A stretch of 64,000 nucleotides of DNA. Origin: Pseudoxanthomonas sp. F37. Lineage in GTDB: Bacteria > Pseudomonadota > Gammaproteobacteria > Xanthomonadales > Xanthomonadaceae. The notes beneath the pieces were generated by a model. The model worked only from the letters and a program-made list of their open reading frames with translations. It was not told where the DNA came from and did not search any database. The DNA lies in NCBI RefSeq assembly GCF_022965755.1, contig NZ_CP095187.1, forward strand, positions 1,364,001 through 1,428,000, written 5' to 3'. The position numbers were made by a program, and so were the translations under genes. Positions 30,941 to 40,377 of the stretch are shown one piece after another (within the stretch, counting starts at the first letter, position 1; each line of letters opens with the position of its first letter).

Positions 30941-31453
30941 ATGGCGGATGAGGATGCACGGGCGGCACGCGCCCCACGCCGCCGCAAGCCGGTCGAACAG
31001 ACGCCCCTGCAGCGGGCTCTCGGCCTCTTGACCCGGCGGGAGCATTCCCGCCGCGAGTTGTCCCGGAAGTTGATGTCCCGTGGTGTGGAAGCGGCCGATG
31101 TGCGATCGGCCGTGGACCGGCTGCAGGCGGAGGGCTGGCAGAGCGACACGCGCTTTGCCGAGGCGCTCGTCCGCAGCCGGGCCTCGGGTGGTTATGGTCC
31201 ACTGAGGATCAAGGCCGAGCTGTCCACCCACGGGCTGGACCGTGAGGCGATCGCAGCGGTCATGGCCACCTTCGATGGCGACTGGACCGAAACGGCGTGC
31301 GACCTCGTCCGCCGGCGTTTCGGTCCAGCCCGCCAGATCGAACCGGCGCAACGTCGGAAGATCGCGGATTTCCTGATACGGCGCGGTTTCGATGCCGAAG
31401 CCGTCCGCGCGGCCAGCCGGCTCGATCTGGAGGACTGGGGCGGGACGGCCTGA
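30941..31453 (+). CDS. recX: RecA regulator RecX
   Basis: Limits RecA filament growth. The 170-residue protein consists of repeated three-helix units: [25 protein letters not shown], then [29 protein letters not shown] and a third unit ending [18 protein letters not shown]. The N-terminus is rich in Arg and Lys. It begins 26 bases after the recA stop, with GGGGAGAGGG as an evident ribosome-binding region, so it is co-transcribed with recA. Confidence 0.93.
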   Translation: MADEDARAARAPRRRKPVEQTPLQRALGLLTRREHSRRELSRKLMSRGVEAADVRSAVDRLQAEGWQSDTRFAEALVRSRASGGYGPLRIKAELSTHGLDREAIAAVMATFDGDWTETACDLVRRRFGPARQIEPAQRRKIADFLIRRGFDAEAVRAASRLDLEDWGGTA

Positions 31454-31545
31454 TAATCTAGGGCATTGGGTTGCTTCTCCCGGCCGTGCCCGCATCCAGC
31501 GGATAGCGCCGCGCAACGAAGCGCCTTCCAGCCAATGCCCGCCAG

Positions 31546-34197
31546 ATGACCACTTCCAAGACCTTCAGCACCCGCCAGATCCGCCAGGATTTCCTCGATT
31601 TCTTCGCCGGCAAGGGCCATACCATCGTCCCGTCCGCCTCCCTGGTGCCCGGCAACGATCCCACCCTGCTGTTCACCAACTCCGGCATGGTGCAGTTCAA
31701 GGACGTCTTCCTGGGGGCGGAGAAGCGCAGCTACGTGCGAGCGGCCGATGTCCAGCGCTGCCTGCGCGCCGGCGGCAAGCACAACGATCTGGATTCGGTG
31801 GGCTATACCGCCCGCCACCACACGTTCTTCGAGATGCTGGGCAACTGGTCCTTCGGCGACTACTTCAAGAAGGAGGCCATCGCCTGGGCCTGGGAACTGC
31901 TGACCGAGGTCTGGAGGCTGCCCAAGGAGCGCCTGCTGGTCACCGTCTACCACACCGACGACGAGGCCTACGACCTCTGGCATGACATGATCGGCCTGCC
32001 GCCGGAGCGCATCGTGCGCATCGGCGACAACAAGGGCGCCCCGTATGCGTCGGACAATTTCTGGCAGATGGCCGACACCGGCCCCTGCGGTCCGTGCACG
32101 GAGATCTTCTACGACCATGGCGAGCACATCGCCGGCGGCCCCCCGGGCTCCCCGGACGAAGACGGGGACCGCTACATCGAGATCTGGAACAACGTCTTCA
32201 TGCAGTTCGACCGCCAGCCGGACGGCACGCTGGTGCCGTTGCCGGCGCCGTGCGTGGATACCGGCATGGGCCTGGAACGCCTGGCCGCGGTGCTCCAGCA
32301 CGTCCACACGAATTACGAGATCGATCTGTTCCAGGGCCTGATCCGCAAGGCCGCCGAGCTCACCGGTACGGCCGATCTCGAGAACAAGTCGCTGCGCGTC
32401 ATCGCCGATCACATCCGCGCCTGCAGTTTCCTGATCGTCGACGGCGTGCTGCCGTCCAACGAGGGCCGCGGCTATGTGCTGCGCCGTATCATCCGCCGCG
32501 CCCTGCGCCACGGCTGGATGCTGGGCGTGCGCCAGCCGTTCTTCCACCAGATGGTCGGCACGCTGTCCGAGTTGATGGGCGATGCCTATCCGGAACTGCC
32601 GGCGGCGCGCGAACTAGTCGAAAAGGCCCTGAAGGCCGAAGAGGAGCGGTTCGCCGAAACGCTGGACTCGGGCATGCGCATTTTCGACGACGTCGCCTCG
32701 CGCGTGGCTGATGGCGTGATTCCCGGCGCCGACGCGTTCCGCCTGTACGACACCTATGGCTTCCCCGTGGACCTGACTGCCGACATCGCGCGTGAGCGCG
32801 GCCTGACGGTGGACATGGCCGGCTTCGAGAGGGCGATGGAGCAGCAGCGCGAGACCGCGCGCGCCGCCGGCAAGTTCACCTCCAGCACCGGCCTGCCCGC
32901 CGACCTGGTGGCGCAGCTGTCGCCCACGGTGTTCCTGGGCTACGACAAGCTCGACGCCGGCGGCCTGCAGGTGGTCGCCCTGCTGAAGGATGGCCGCCCG
33001 GTACCGGCGGTGCGGGCCGGCGACGACGCCGTGGTCATTCTGGACAGTACCCCGTTCTATGCGGAGTCGGGCGGACAGGTGGGCGACACCGGCGTGCTGG
33101 CCGAGCAGGGCGTCGAGTTCGACGTGGCCGATACGTTGAAGTTCGCCGGCCAGTTCCATGGCCATGTGGGCCGGGTCGCCAAGGGGGGGCTGAAAGTCGG
33201 CGACCACGTGGTGGCGTCCGTCGATGCCGCGCGCCGCGCCAGCACCATCCTCAACCACTCGGCCACCCATCTGCTGCATGCGGCCTTGCGCGAGGTGCTG
33301 GGCACGCATGTCCAGCAGAAGGGTTCGCTGGTGGCGCCGGATCGTCTGCGGTTCGATTTCTCGCACTTCCAGCCGATGACCCGGGCCGAACTGGCCGAGG
33401 TCGAACGCCGGGTCAACGCCCAGATCCGCGCCAACAGCGCCGCCGAGGTCCACCACATGGGCATGCAGGAGGCACTGGACTTCGGTGCGATGGCGCTGTT
33501 CGGCGAAAAGTACGGCGAACAGGTGCGCGTCCTGAAAATGGGCGACTACTCCACCGAGCTCTGTGGCGGCACCCATGTGGGCCGCACGGGCGACATCGGC
33601 CTGTTCAAGCTGGTCGGCGAAAGCGGTGTGTCCGCGGGCGTGCGCCGCATCGAGGCGGTCACGGGGCAGGGGGCGCTGGACTACGTGGCCGGGGAGGAAC
33701 ATCGCCTGGCCGAAGCGGCCGGCCTGCTGGGGGGCAGCGTCGGCGAGGTGGTCGACAAGATCCGCGCCCTGACCGATCGGCAGAAGAAGCTCGAGCGTGA
33801 GCTGGAGGCCCTGAAGGCCCGGGCCGCCTCCAGCGCGACCTCCGATCTCGGCGGCGCTGCGGTCGATGTGGGCGGGGTGCGGGTGCTGGCGTCGCGGCTG
33901 GAGGGGTTCGATGCCAAAGCGCTGCGCGACGCGATGGACCGCCTGAAGCAGCAGTTGGGCGACGCGGTGATCGTCCTGGCCGGCACCGCCGACGGAAAGG
34001 CGGCCCTGGTGGCGGGGGTGAACGGCGCCGCAACCGGGCGGGTCAAGGCGGGGGAACTCCTGTCGCACGTGGCCGGTCAGATCGGGGGCAAGGGCGGTGG
34101 CCGCCCGGATCTCGCCCAGGGTGGTGGTGAGGACGGGCCCGCCCTTGCCACGGCGCTGCAAGGGGTCGAAGGCTGGGTCCGCGAACGCCTGCGCTAG
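31546..34197 (+). CDS. alaS: Alanyl-tRNA synthetase
   Basis: Class II synthetase with a separate editing site for mischarged Ser and Gly. The 883-residue product starts [25 protein letters not shown]. The catalytic core covers about residues 1-450; the editing domain shows HSATH ([12 protein letters not shown]) and the [13 protein letters not shown] zinc site, and the C-terminal DHH-like oligomerisation domain ends in a glycine-rich segment [16 protein letters not shown] run of seven Gs occurs at 33184-33190 inside the gene. It follows recX by 92 bases and precedes csrA, the same order as in other gammaproteobacteria. Confidence 0.97.
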   Translation: MTTSKTFSTRQIRQDFLDFFAGKGHTIVPSASLVPGNDPTLLFTNSGMVQFKDVFLGAEKRSYVRAADVQRCLRAGGKHNDLDSVGYTARHHTFFEMLGNWSFGDYFKKEAIAWAWELLTEVWRLPKERLLVTVYHTDDEAYDLWHDMIGLPPERIVRIGDNKGAPYASDNFWQMADTGPCGPCTEIFYDHGEHIAGGPPGSPDEDGDRYIEIWNNVFMQFDRQPDGTLVPLPAPCVDTGMGLERLAAVLQHVHTNYEIDLFQGLIRKAAELTGTADLENKSLRVIADHIRACSFLIVDGVLPSNEGRGYVLRRIIRRALRHGWMLGVRQPFFHQMVGTLSELMGDAYPELPAARELVEKALKAEEERFAETLDSGMRIFDDVASRVADGVIPGADAFRLYDTYGFPVDLTADIARERGLTVDMAGFERAMEQQRETARAAGKFTSSTGLPADLVAQLSPTVFLGYDKLDAGGLQVVALLKDGRPVPAVRAGDDAVVILDSTPFYAESGGQVGDTGVLAEQGVEFDVADTLKFAGQFHGHVGRVAKGGLKVGDHVVASVDAARRASTILNHSATHLLHAALREVLGTHVQQKGSLVAPDRLRFDFSHFQPMTRAELAEVERRVNAQIRANSAAEVHHMGMQEALDFGAMALFGEKYGEQVRVLKMGDYSTELCGGTHVGRTGDIGLFKLVGESGVSAGVRRIEAVTGQGALDYVAGEEHRLAEAAGLLGGSVGEVVDKIRALTDRQKKLERELEALKARAASSATSDLGGAAVDVGGVRVLASRLEGFDAKALRDAMDRLKQQLGDAVIVLAGTADGKAALVAGVNGAATGRVKAGELLSHVAGQIGGKGGGRPDLAQGGGEDGPALATALQGVEGWVRERLR

Positions 34198-34349
34198 CCC
34201 CCCCCCATTGGACTAAACGGTGCTTGCGGCCACGCCCGTTCGGCCGCTACCATGCTTTAAGTTCATGAATGTACCAGGAAGCCGCCGACGCTTTTCACGG
34301 GCCCGGCGCGCCCCCGGCACTATCCTTTGCCGGAATACGGAGAAGAAAC

Positions 34350-34559
34350 ATGTTGATCTTGACCCGCCGTGTCGGCGAAACCCTGATGATCGGCGATTCG
34401 GTCACGGTGACCGTGCTTGGCGTCAAAGGCAACCAGGTGCGTATCGGTATCACCGCGCCCAAGGATGTGGCCGTGCATCGCGAAGAAATCTATCAGCGCA
34501 TCCAGCGCGGCGAAGAAATCGCCTCGCCTGCCGCATCGGAAAACATCGCGTCGGAGTGA
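34350..34559 (+). CDS. csrA: Carbon storage regulator CsrA/RsmA
   Basis: Small RNA-binding protein that controls translation and stability of mRNAs; in Xanthomonas the homologue RsmA affects exopolysaccharide, motility and virulence. The 69-residue product begins [16 protein letters not shown] at ATG 34350, preceded by CGGAG. The RNA-contacting residues Leu4 and Arg44 ([11 protein letters not shown]) are present. A longer frame from 34269 is rejected because it lacks family sequence. The position after alaS is conserved. A 9-C tract at 34198-34206 sits in the 152-base upstream gap. Confidence 0.96.
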   Translation: MLILTRRVGETLMIGDSVTVTVLGVKGNQVRIGITAPKDVAVHREEIYQRIQRGEEIASPAASENIASE

Positions 34560-34634
34560 TTTTGTTTGCCGCCTGAGCGGCGAGCCGCTATCCTAGGCGG
34601 CCGCCGCGGCTCGCCTGCGGCATGCGACAGATCC

Positions 34635-34727
34635 GGAGTGATGCCCGAGTGGCCGAAGGGGCTCCCCTGCTAAGGGAGTATAGGGTCAAAAGCCTTATCG
34701 AGGGTTCGAATCCCTCTCACTCCGCCA
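34635..34727 (+). tRNA. tRNA-Ser (anticodon GCT)
   Basis: A 93-base class II tRNA with acceptor GGAGTGA / TCACTCC, anticodon arm CTCCC-CTGCTAA-GGGAG (anticodon GCT, reading AGC/AGU), a long variable arm and T-loop GGTTCGAATCC. Discriminator G and an encoded CCA are present. Confidence 0.96.
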
Positions 34728-34734
34728 GTTGACG

Positions 34735-34763
34735 AAAAAGCCCCGCTCTGCGGGGCTTTTTTT
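34735..34763 (+). terminator. Terminator after tRNA-Ser
   Basis: Stem AAAAAGCCCCGC / GCGGGGCTTTTTTT with loop TCT and a seven-base T-tract, beginning eight bases after the tRNA. Confidence 0.85.
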
Positions 34764-34811
34764 GTCCCGTCGCACCTGCGTCAGGCGCGACCGCCGGCTT
34801 TCGTCGAGGCG

Positions 34812-34845
34812 AAAAAAAACAGGCAGACCATCAGTCTGCCTGTTT
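34812..34845 (-). terminator. Terminator after tRNA-Arg
   Basis: Perfect 12-bp inverted repeat AAACAGGCAGAC / GTCTGCCTGTTT with a five-base loop; on the minus strand it is followed by eight Ts (34812-34819 are As on the plus strand). It faces the tRNA-Ser terminator. Confidence 0.85.
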
Positions 34846-34851
34846 CGATAA

Positions 34852-34928
34852 TGGCGCGCCCGGAGAGATTCGAACTCCCGACCGCCTGGTTCGTAGCCAG
34901 GTACTCTATCCAGCTGAGCTACGGGCGC
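34852..34928 (-). tRNA. tRNA-Arg (anticodon ACG)
   Basis: 77 bases read on the minus strand as GCGCCCGTAGCTCAGCTGGA..., with acceptor GCGCCCG / CGGGCGC, anticodon arm CCTGG-CTACGAA-CCAGG (anticodon ACG, normally modified to ICG to read CGN codons), T-loop GAGTTCGAATCTC, discriminator G and encoded CCA. Confidence 0.96.
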
Positions 34929-34945
34929 GTTTCGTTAGACGCGGA

Positions 34946-34974
34946 ATTCTGCACGAACCCTTTTCACCCGTCAA
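34946..34974 (-). promoter_or_regulatory. Promoter of tRNA-Arg
   Basis: On the minus strand TTGACG (34974-34969), a 17-base spacer and CAGAAT (34951-34946) precede the tRNA by 18 bases, fitting a sigma-70 promoter. Confidence 0.65.
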
Positions 34975-35187
34975 TAACTTGAGCGAAAGATTTTCGTGGC
35001 GGCGGTGTTCGCGGCCGCTGTGCGCCATGCCCTGCGTGTCACCATCGAGGCGGATATCCGAAGTGGGGCGGCCGTCTCATCCGCAGCGCCCATCCGGTAC
35101 GCGGATTAGCAGGCCATTCACGCCGGGGCCATGAGAATGGCAGGACAGGGGATACACCGGAACGCGAGCACTCGCGGGAGTCGATTG

Positions 35188-36756
35188 ATGCATTTTTCCA
35201 AACCCTTGCTGGGGCTGGGGCTGCTGGCCGCCGTGCCCCTGAGCGCGGCCGCCGCCACCTACAACGTAGGTCCCGGCAGGCAGTACACCCAGCTCACCAC
35301 GTTGTTCAACAGCGTCAACCTGGCGCCGGGCGACATCGTCGAGGTCGACGGCAACGCCACCTATTCCGGCAACATCGTGGTGGGCGACGACGATAGCGGT
35401 ACCCAGGCCAGTCCGGTGACGATCCGCTGGCGCCGCGTGGCCGGCGCGACCCGGCCGGTGCTGTCCGGCGGTACGCACACCATCAAGTTCCAGCAGTCGA
35501 ACCACATCGTGTTCGAGGGCTTCGAAGTCACCGGCGGTTCCAGTTCGTGCATCTTCAGCGAGGCGCACAACGCCACCGTGCGCGATGTCTACGTGCACGA
35601 CTGTCCATCGCACGGCATCCTCGGCGCGGACCAGAACTCCGGATCCTTCACGCTGGAATACAGCGAGATCGCGCGCTCCGGCCAGGGCGACCGCCGCCAC
35701 GCCATCTACATGCAGTCGGACGAAGTGGCGTATCCCGACACGGTTTTCCGGATGCGCTACAACTACGTGCATAGCGCCACCGGCGGCGTGCTGGTGCGCG
35801 TGCGCCACCAGCGCGCCGAGATCCACTACAACTGGATCGAGGGCTCGGACCTGCACGAGGTCGAACTGATCGGACCCGATTGCGAAACCCAGAAAGCGGG
35901 CTGGACGGCGGACCTGCGCCGCGAGGACGCGGAACTGGTGGGCAACGTCATCATCCACCGTTCGACCAGCCGTTCGGGGAATGCGCTGCGCATCGGTGGC
36001 GACCTGAACGGCCGCAACCAGGGACGCACGCGGCTGGTGAACAACACCATCCTCATGGACCGTTCCGGTACGGCGAACGCGGTGCTGGTCCAACTGGGCC
36101 AGGGATCCCTGGAGATGCACAACAACGTCATCTACCAGCCGGCGTCCGGAAGCGCGCCGAACATCGTCCGGGAGAATCCCGCGAGCAACGTCGACACGCC
36201 TTATTGCGGGCCGCAGAGCCGCGAGCCCTGGTCCGATGGCCGCAAGGTGGCCGGTTCCAACAACTGGGTGCAGAGCAGTGCCGCGCTGGTGCCGGCCGAA
36301 TGGACCGGGACCCTGCGCGGCAGCGACCCGATGTTCGCCGACCTGGCCCAGCTGAACTTCCGCCCGCGGGCCGGCAGCCCCCTGTTGAACGCAGGCAACA
36401 ACACCCCGGCCACGCCGTCGGCGTTCCCGTTCCCGACGCCCCAGGTGCTGCCGGCCTTCGATCCGCCGCGACGGACCAAGCTGGCGGTGGGCGACGCCCA
36501 CGCACGCCTGATGCTGGAAGGCCGCATCGACATCGGCGCGTTCGAGCAGTTCGACATCGACCAGGTGTCCGATCCGATCCGTGTCAACGGATCGCAGCCC
36601 CTGATCCCGCCGAGACCGGCCGGGGCGGCGGCGCAGCCCACGACGGCCTCCCAGCCTGCGTTGACCGTGCCTGGCGCGGCGCGGCCCGTGCGTGAACGCC
36701 CGCGCTGGCGTACCAGTCCCGCCGCGCGCTACCGCCGGGGCGTGATCCGGCCCTGA
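35188..36756 (+). CDS. Secreted right-handed beta-helix protein
   Basis: A 522-residue protein starting MHFSKPLLGLGLLAAVPLSAAAA at ATG 35188, with GGGAG seven bases upstream; the signal peptide is clear and a longer frame to 35131 would mask it. The mature part begins TYNVGPGRQYTQLTTLFN and carries short repeats of the kind HIVFEGFEVTGG / ATVRDVYVHDC / LEYSEIARSG / LVNNTILMD / MHNNVIYQP, as in pectate-lyase-like parallel beta-helix proteins that bind or cleave polysaccharides. The last 70 residues are rich in Pro, Ala and Arg and look disordered. It opens the polysaccharide locus and may be a periplasmic lyase or alginate-epimerase-like processing factor; catalytic residues cannot be named. 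Confidence 0.7.
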   Translation: MHFSKPLLGLGLLAAVPLSAAAATYNVGPGRQYTQLTTLFNSVNLAPGDIVEVDGNATYSGNIVVGDDDSGTQASPVTIRWRRVAGATRPVLSGGTHTIKFQQSNHIVFEGFEVTGGSSSCIFSEAHNATVRDVYVHDCPSHGILGADQNSGSFTLEYSEIARSGQGDRRHAIYMQSDEVAYPDTVFRMRYNYVHSATGGVLVRVRHQRAEIHYNWIEGSDLHEVELIGPDCETQKAGWTADLRREDAELVGNVIIHRSTSRSGNALRIGGDLNGRNQGRTRLVNNTILMDRSGTANAVLVQLGQGSLEMHNNVIYQPASGSAPNIVRENPASNVDTPYCGPQSREPWSDGRKVAGSNNWVQSSAALVPAEWTGTLRGSDPMFADLAQLNFRPRAGSPLLNAGNNTPATPSAFPFPTPQVLPAFDPPRRTKLAVGDAHARLMLEGRIDIGAFEQFDIDQVSDPIRVNGSQPLIPPRPAGAAAQPTTASQPALTVPGAARPVRERPRWRTSPAARYRRGVIRP

Positions 36757-36783
36757 CGCCGGGCTTGCACGCAGACGCATCGA

Positions 36784-36807
36784 GCCGCCCTCCGGGGCGG
36801 CTTTTTT
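36784..36807 (+). terminator. Terminator after the beta-helix gene
   Basis: Stem GCCGCCC / GGGCGGC with loop TCCG and six Ts. It separates the beta-helix gene from the sugar transferase gene, so they are not a simple operon. Confidence 0.8.
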
Positions 36808-36983
36808 CGGCCAGGTGTCCGGCGCGGGTAGCAAGTCGCGTTGGGAGATATGTGTCGGATACGCCAGGCGTGCCGGGATGCGGCGATCGCCACCCCGGGT
36901 ATGGGGGGGCGTGGCGCGGCGATGAAGGGGCGAGTCCCGGGCCGGAATCCGGATCGCCACAACAGCAGCAGGGGGGGACTTCG

Positions 36984-38381
36984 ATGAAGGCAGCGCGCAA
37001 GAGCCGCAAGGACCGGGTCATCCGGTTCCTGTGGCTGGGGGAAGTGGTGGTCCTGTTCGCGGCGGTGATGGCCGCCGCCTGGTTGCGCTTCCACACCGAG
37101 CCGGAATACCAGGTCCAGTTCATGGAGCAGACGCCATGGCGCGCCCTGCTCGTGGCGCTGGCGATCACGGGTGCGATGACCGCCTTCGGCCTGTACCAGA
37201 CGCATGTCCGCCATACGCGGACGGATTTCATCCTGCGGCTGGTGTTGTCGTTCGCACTCGGCGGCATCGCCCTGGTGGTGTTCTACTACCTGGTGCCCCC
37301 GTCCTACCTGGGGCGTGGCGTGCTGGCGATCTCGCTGGCCATCGGCGCACTGGGCATCCTCCTGGTGCGGGTGGCCTGGGTGCGGCTGTTCCACTCCGAT
37401 GTGCTGAAGCAGCGCGTGTTGATCCTGGGGGCCGGACGCAACGCCGACCTGATCAATTCATGCATGCGCCGCCGTTCCGACCGCCGCACGTTCACCGTGG
37501 TGGGGTTCGTGCCGGTATCCGGCCAGCCGGTGCAGGTGCGCGAGGACCTGCTGGTGCAGGTGGGCGAGGAGGGCCTGCATGAACTCACCGAGCGCCTGCA
37601 GATCGACGAACTGGTGATCGCGCCCGACGAGCGCCGGGGCGGCCTGCCGATGGAGCAGATGCTGCAGTGCGTGCAGCAGGGCATCTCGGTGATCGACCTG
37701 TCCAGCTTCTTCGAGCGCGAAGCCGGCATGGTGCAGCTCAACGCGGTGGATCCGTCGTGGCTGGTGTTCTCCGGGGGCTTCGACTATTCCACCCCGCGCC
37801 GCCTGAGCAAGCGGTTCTTCGACCTGCTCGCCGCCGGCGCGCTCCTGCTGGTGAGCTGGCCGTTGATGATCGTGGTGGGGGTCGCGGTATGGATGGAGTC
37901 CGGTGGCCCGGTCTTCTACAGCCAGACGCGCGTGGGCGAGCGCGGGCGCCACTTCACCCTGACCAAGTTCCGCAGCATGCGGGTGGATGCGGAGAAAGGC
38001 GGCGTGGCGGTATGGGCCAGCAAGGACGACGACCGCAGCACGCGGGTGGGACGCTTCATCCGCAAGACGCGGCTGGACGAACTGCCCCAGCTGATCGCGG
38101 TGCTGCGTGGCGACATGAGTTTCGTCGGTCCGCGCCCGGAGCGCCCGCAGTTCGTCGACATGCTCAACGACGAGGTGCGCTACTACGGCGTGCGGCACAG
38201 CGTGAAGCCGGGTCTCACCGGCTGGGCGCAGCTCCGCTATCCGTACGGGGCGTCGGTGCGCGATGCGGAGGAGAAGCTCAAGTTCGACCTGTTCTACGTG
38301 AAGAACCACGGCCTGGTGTTCGATCTGATGATCCTGCTGCAGACCGTCGAAGTCGTGCTGTTCGGCCGCGGCGCGCGCTGA
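36984..38381 (+). CDS. EpsB-like undecaprenyl-phosphate sugar transferase
   Basis: Initiating membrane glycosyltransferase that puts the first sugar phosphate on undecaprenyl phosphate. The 465-residue protein has four or five N-terminal hydrophobic helices, a middle nucleotide-binding-like domain (VLILGAGRNADLI, about residue 146) and a C-terminal bacterial sugar-transferase domain with FYSQTRVGERGRHFTLTKFRSM, RKTRLDELPQL and FVGPRPERP. This layout is the one called EpsB/TIGR03013, often tied to exosortase-A systems; I judge this by eye. ATG 36984 follows AGGGGGGG. It is a strong pointer that the downstream region builds an exopolysaccharide. Confidence 0.9.
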   Translation: MKAARKSRKDRVIRFLWLGEVVVLFAAVMAAAWLRFHTEPEYQVQFMEQTPWRALLVALAITGAMTAFGLYQTHVRHTRTDFILRLVLSFALGGIALVVFYYLVPPSYLGRGVLAISLAIGALGILLVRVAWVRLFHSDVLKQRVLILGAGRNADLINSCMRRRSDRRTFTVVGFVPVSGQPVQVREDLLVQVGEEGLHELTERLQIDELVIAPDERRGGLPMEQMLQCVQQGISVIDLSSFFEREAGMVQLNAVDPSWLVFSGGFDYSTPRRLSKRFFDLLAAGALLLVSWPLMIVVGVAVWMESGGPVFYSQTRVGERGRHFTLTKFRSMRVDAEKGGVAVWASKDDDRSTRVGRFIRKTRLDELPQLIAVLRGDMSFVGPRPERPQFVDMLNDEVRYYGVRHSVKPGLTGWAQLRYPYGASVRDAEEKLKFDLFYVKNHGLVFDLMILLQTVEVVLFGRGAR

Positions 38382-38408
38382 GCGGCGCCGCACGTGACGA
38401 TCGCCGGG

Positions 38409-39323
38409 CTAGCCGGGCACCAGGCCGCGCAGGAAGCGCTTCATGCCGAACGGAAGCAGGCCCGCGATCTCGCGGCGCTGGGCGGGGTCGCGCGACAGGC
38501 GCCAGGCGCGGCGCGCCAGCGCGGTGCCCGCGGCCCAGCGGCGGCGTATCAGCATGCCGCGCGCATTGCGCAGGTAGGTACCGGCCAGGGCGGCGTCCAG
38601 CTCATCGTCGTCCAGCGTGCCGCGCGCGTCGGCGACCGCCTGTTCGACCACCCGGACATAGTCGTCGTACGTGCTGCTGGCCGCCGACAGGCCCTCGTGT
38701 CCGCGCATCGCGCGCACCAGCGCCTGTTCGACCACGCCGATCGGCCAGTGGCGCGCGACGCGAAGGTGGAACTCGAGGTCCTCGGCGGTACGCAGGGTCT
38801 CGTCGAATCCGCCCAGCTGCTCCACCACCTGCCGGCGCAGCATCACCGATGCGGGAATCAGGGCCGGGTTGTGCAGCAGCCAGCGCAGCGCCCATCCGTC
38901 CTCGCGGATGACATCGCGGCGACGGAACACGTCGATGTGCCGGTAGTCGCCGTCGATGCGCTCGACGTCGCAGACCACCATGCCGAACTCCGGCCGGGCA
39001 TCCAGGAAGGCGGCCTGCAGCGCGGTCTTCTCCGGCATCCACTCGTCGTCGCTGTCGAGCAGGGCCAGGTAACGTCCGCGCGCGAGCCGCATGCCGTGGT
39101 TGCGCGCCGCGGACACGCCCGCGTTGGACTGCCACACGTGACGCACGCGGTCGCCGTAGCGTTCGCGCAGCATGTCGCCGGTGCCGTCGGTGGAACCATC
39201 GTCGACCACGATGATCTCCTCCACGGCACGCGTCTGCGCCAGGACGGAGTCGATGGCGCGCGGCACCAGGGCCCGGCGGTTGTACGTCGGTATAATCACT
39301 GAAACTTCGATGTCGCACGCCAT
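38409..39323 (-). CDS. Glycosyltransferase family 2
   Basis: GT-A-fold enzyme adding a sugar from a nucleotide donor during repeat-unit assembly. The 304-residue product shows SVIIPTYNRR at the N-terminus, VVDDGSTDGTGD, the DxD-like LLDSDDEW and the acceptor-site TAEDLEFHLRVA, in family order. I chose ATG 39323 (MACDIEVSVIIPTYN); a start at 39356 would add 11 residues and run further into the opposite gene. Its start codon overlaps that of the deacetylase on the other strand (CATG), leaving no spacer. It is convergent with the sugar transferase gene. Confidence 0.88.
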   Translation of the reverse strand: MACDIEVSVIIPTYNRRALVPRAIDSVLAQTRAVEEIIVVDDGSTDGTGDMLRERYGDRVRHVWQSNAGVSAARNHGMRLARGRYLALLDSDDEWMPEKTALQAAFLDARPEFGMVVCDVERIDGDYRHIDVFRRRDVIREDGWALRWLLHNPALIPASVMLRRQVVEQLGGFDETLRTAEDLEFHLRVARHWPIGVVEQALVRAMRGHEGLSAASSTYDDYVRVVEQAVADARGTLDDDELDAALAGTYLRNARGMLIRRRWAAGTALARRAWRLSRDPAQRREIAGLLPFGMKRFLRGLVPG

Positions 39324-40341
39324 GTTGAAGGACGTCTCCAGGAAGCTGCTGTACACGAGCGGATTGCTCGGCCTCTATCATCGGCTGCGCAATGCCGACA
39401 GCCTGACGGTGGTGATGTTCCATCGTACCCTGAGTCCGGACGATCCGCGCTGGGCGTCCTGCGATCCGGACTACACCTTGTCCACCGACCGGCTGGAACA
39501 GTCGCTGGCCTTCTTCCGCCGCCACTACAATGTGGTGTCGCTGGATCAGGTGCTGGCTTCCAGGCGTACCGGCGCGGCGCTGCCGTCGCGCGCTTTGCTG
39601 ATCACCTTCGACGATGGCTGGGCGGACAACGCGGACTACGCGCTGCCCGCGCTGCGGCGTGCCGGCCTGCCCGCGCTGCTGTTCGTCGTGGCCGATGCCG
39701 TGGGCACGCGCCAGCCCTTCTTCCAGGAACGCATCATCGCCGCGTGGCGGCGTGGGGCGCTGCGCGTGGGCGAACTGGCGGCGGTGCTGCCGGAAGGCCA
39801 GGCGCCGGCTGCCGGCAGCGAAGAATCGATCGCATCGCTGCGCGCGGTGATCGCGCGCCTGGAAGCGCTGGAAGCGGACACGCGTGCGCGCGTGCTGCAG
39901 CCGCTCATGGCCCGGCTCGACGACGGGCACCGCCACATGGTCACCGTGGAGGAACTGCAGCGGCTGCAGGACGGCGGCGTCGCGCTCGGACTGCACGGCA
40001 AGACCCACACGCCGATGCGGCTGGCCGAGGACCTGGACGCCGAACTGGGGGGCGCCCGCGATGCGCTGGCCAGACAGCTGGGCCACCCGCGCGCACGCGC
40101 CGAGTCGATGTCGTTTCCGCATGGCTCGTTCGACGCGGCGATCGCGCAGCGCGCGCGCGAGGCGGGCTACGAGCTGGTGTTCACCAGCGTGCCGGTGCTC
40201 AACCCCACCGGGCGCGGCGTGGGCTGGCTGCTGGGGCGCACGGGTTTCGAGACCGACACCGTCGTCGACGGCAACGGCACCTTCCGCGAGGACTGGCTGG
40301 CGCTGTACCTGTTCCGCCGGCCGTCGCGCCGCCTGGCGTGA
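39322..40341 (+). CDS. Polysaccharide deacetylase (NodB-like), first copy
   Basis: Carbohydrate-esterase-4 fold protein, expected to remove N- or O-acetyl groups from a sugar. The 339-residue product has the metal/base motif LITFDDGWADN (Asp97-Asp98) and the second-metal motif region GLHGKTHTPM. MSFPHG in the C-terminal third fits motif 3. No signal peptide is seen, so it is probably cytoplasmic or membrane-attached. ATG 39310 (adding MSHA) is an alternative start. The start codon overlaps the divergent GT2 start, so its promoter must lie inside that gene. The sequence resembles the deacetylases in PEP-CTERM/exosortase EPS loci. Confidence 0.85.
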   Translation: MLKDVSRKLLYTSGLLGLYHRLRNADSLTVVMFHRTLSPDDPRWASCDPDYTLSTDRLEQSLAFFRRHYNVVSLDQVLASRRTGAALPSRALLITFDDGWADNADYALPALRRAGLPALLFVVADAVGTRQPFFQERIIAAWRRGALRVGELAAVLPEGQAPAAGSEESIASLRAVIARLEALEADTRARVLQPLMARLDDGHRHMVTVEELQRLQDGGVALGLHGKTHTPMRLAEDLDAELGGARDALARQLGHPRARAESMSFPHGSFDAAIAQRAREAGYELVFTSVPVLNPTGRGVGWLLGRTGFETDTVVDGNGTFREDWLALYLFRRPSRRLA

Positions 40342-40377
40342 TGGCGGCCGGGCCCGCCCGGTGCCGCGTTGCCGGCG

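Noticed and set aside
34635..34928. tRNA-Ser/tRNA-Arg pair as the attachment site of the EPS locus as a genomic island
   Set aside because: The tRNA-Arg 3' end faces away from the locus, no integrase is seen, and I find no direct repeat of a tRNA 3' end within the window.
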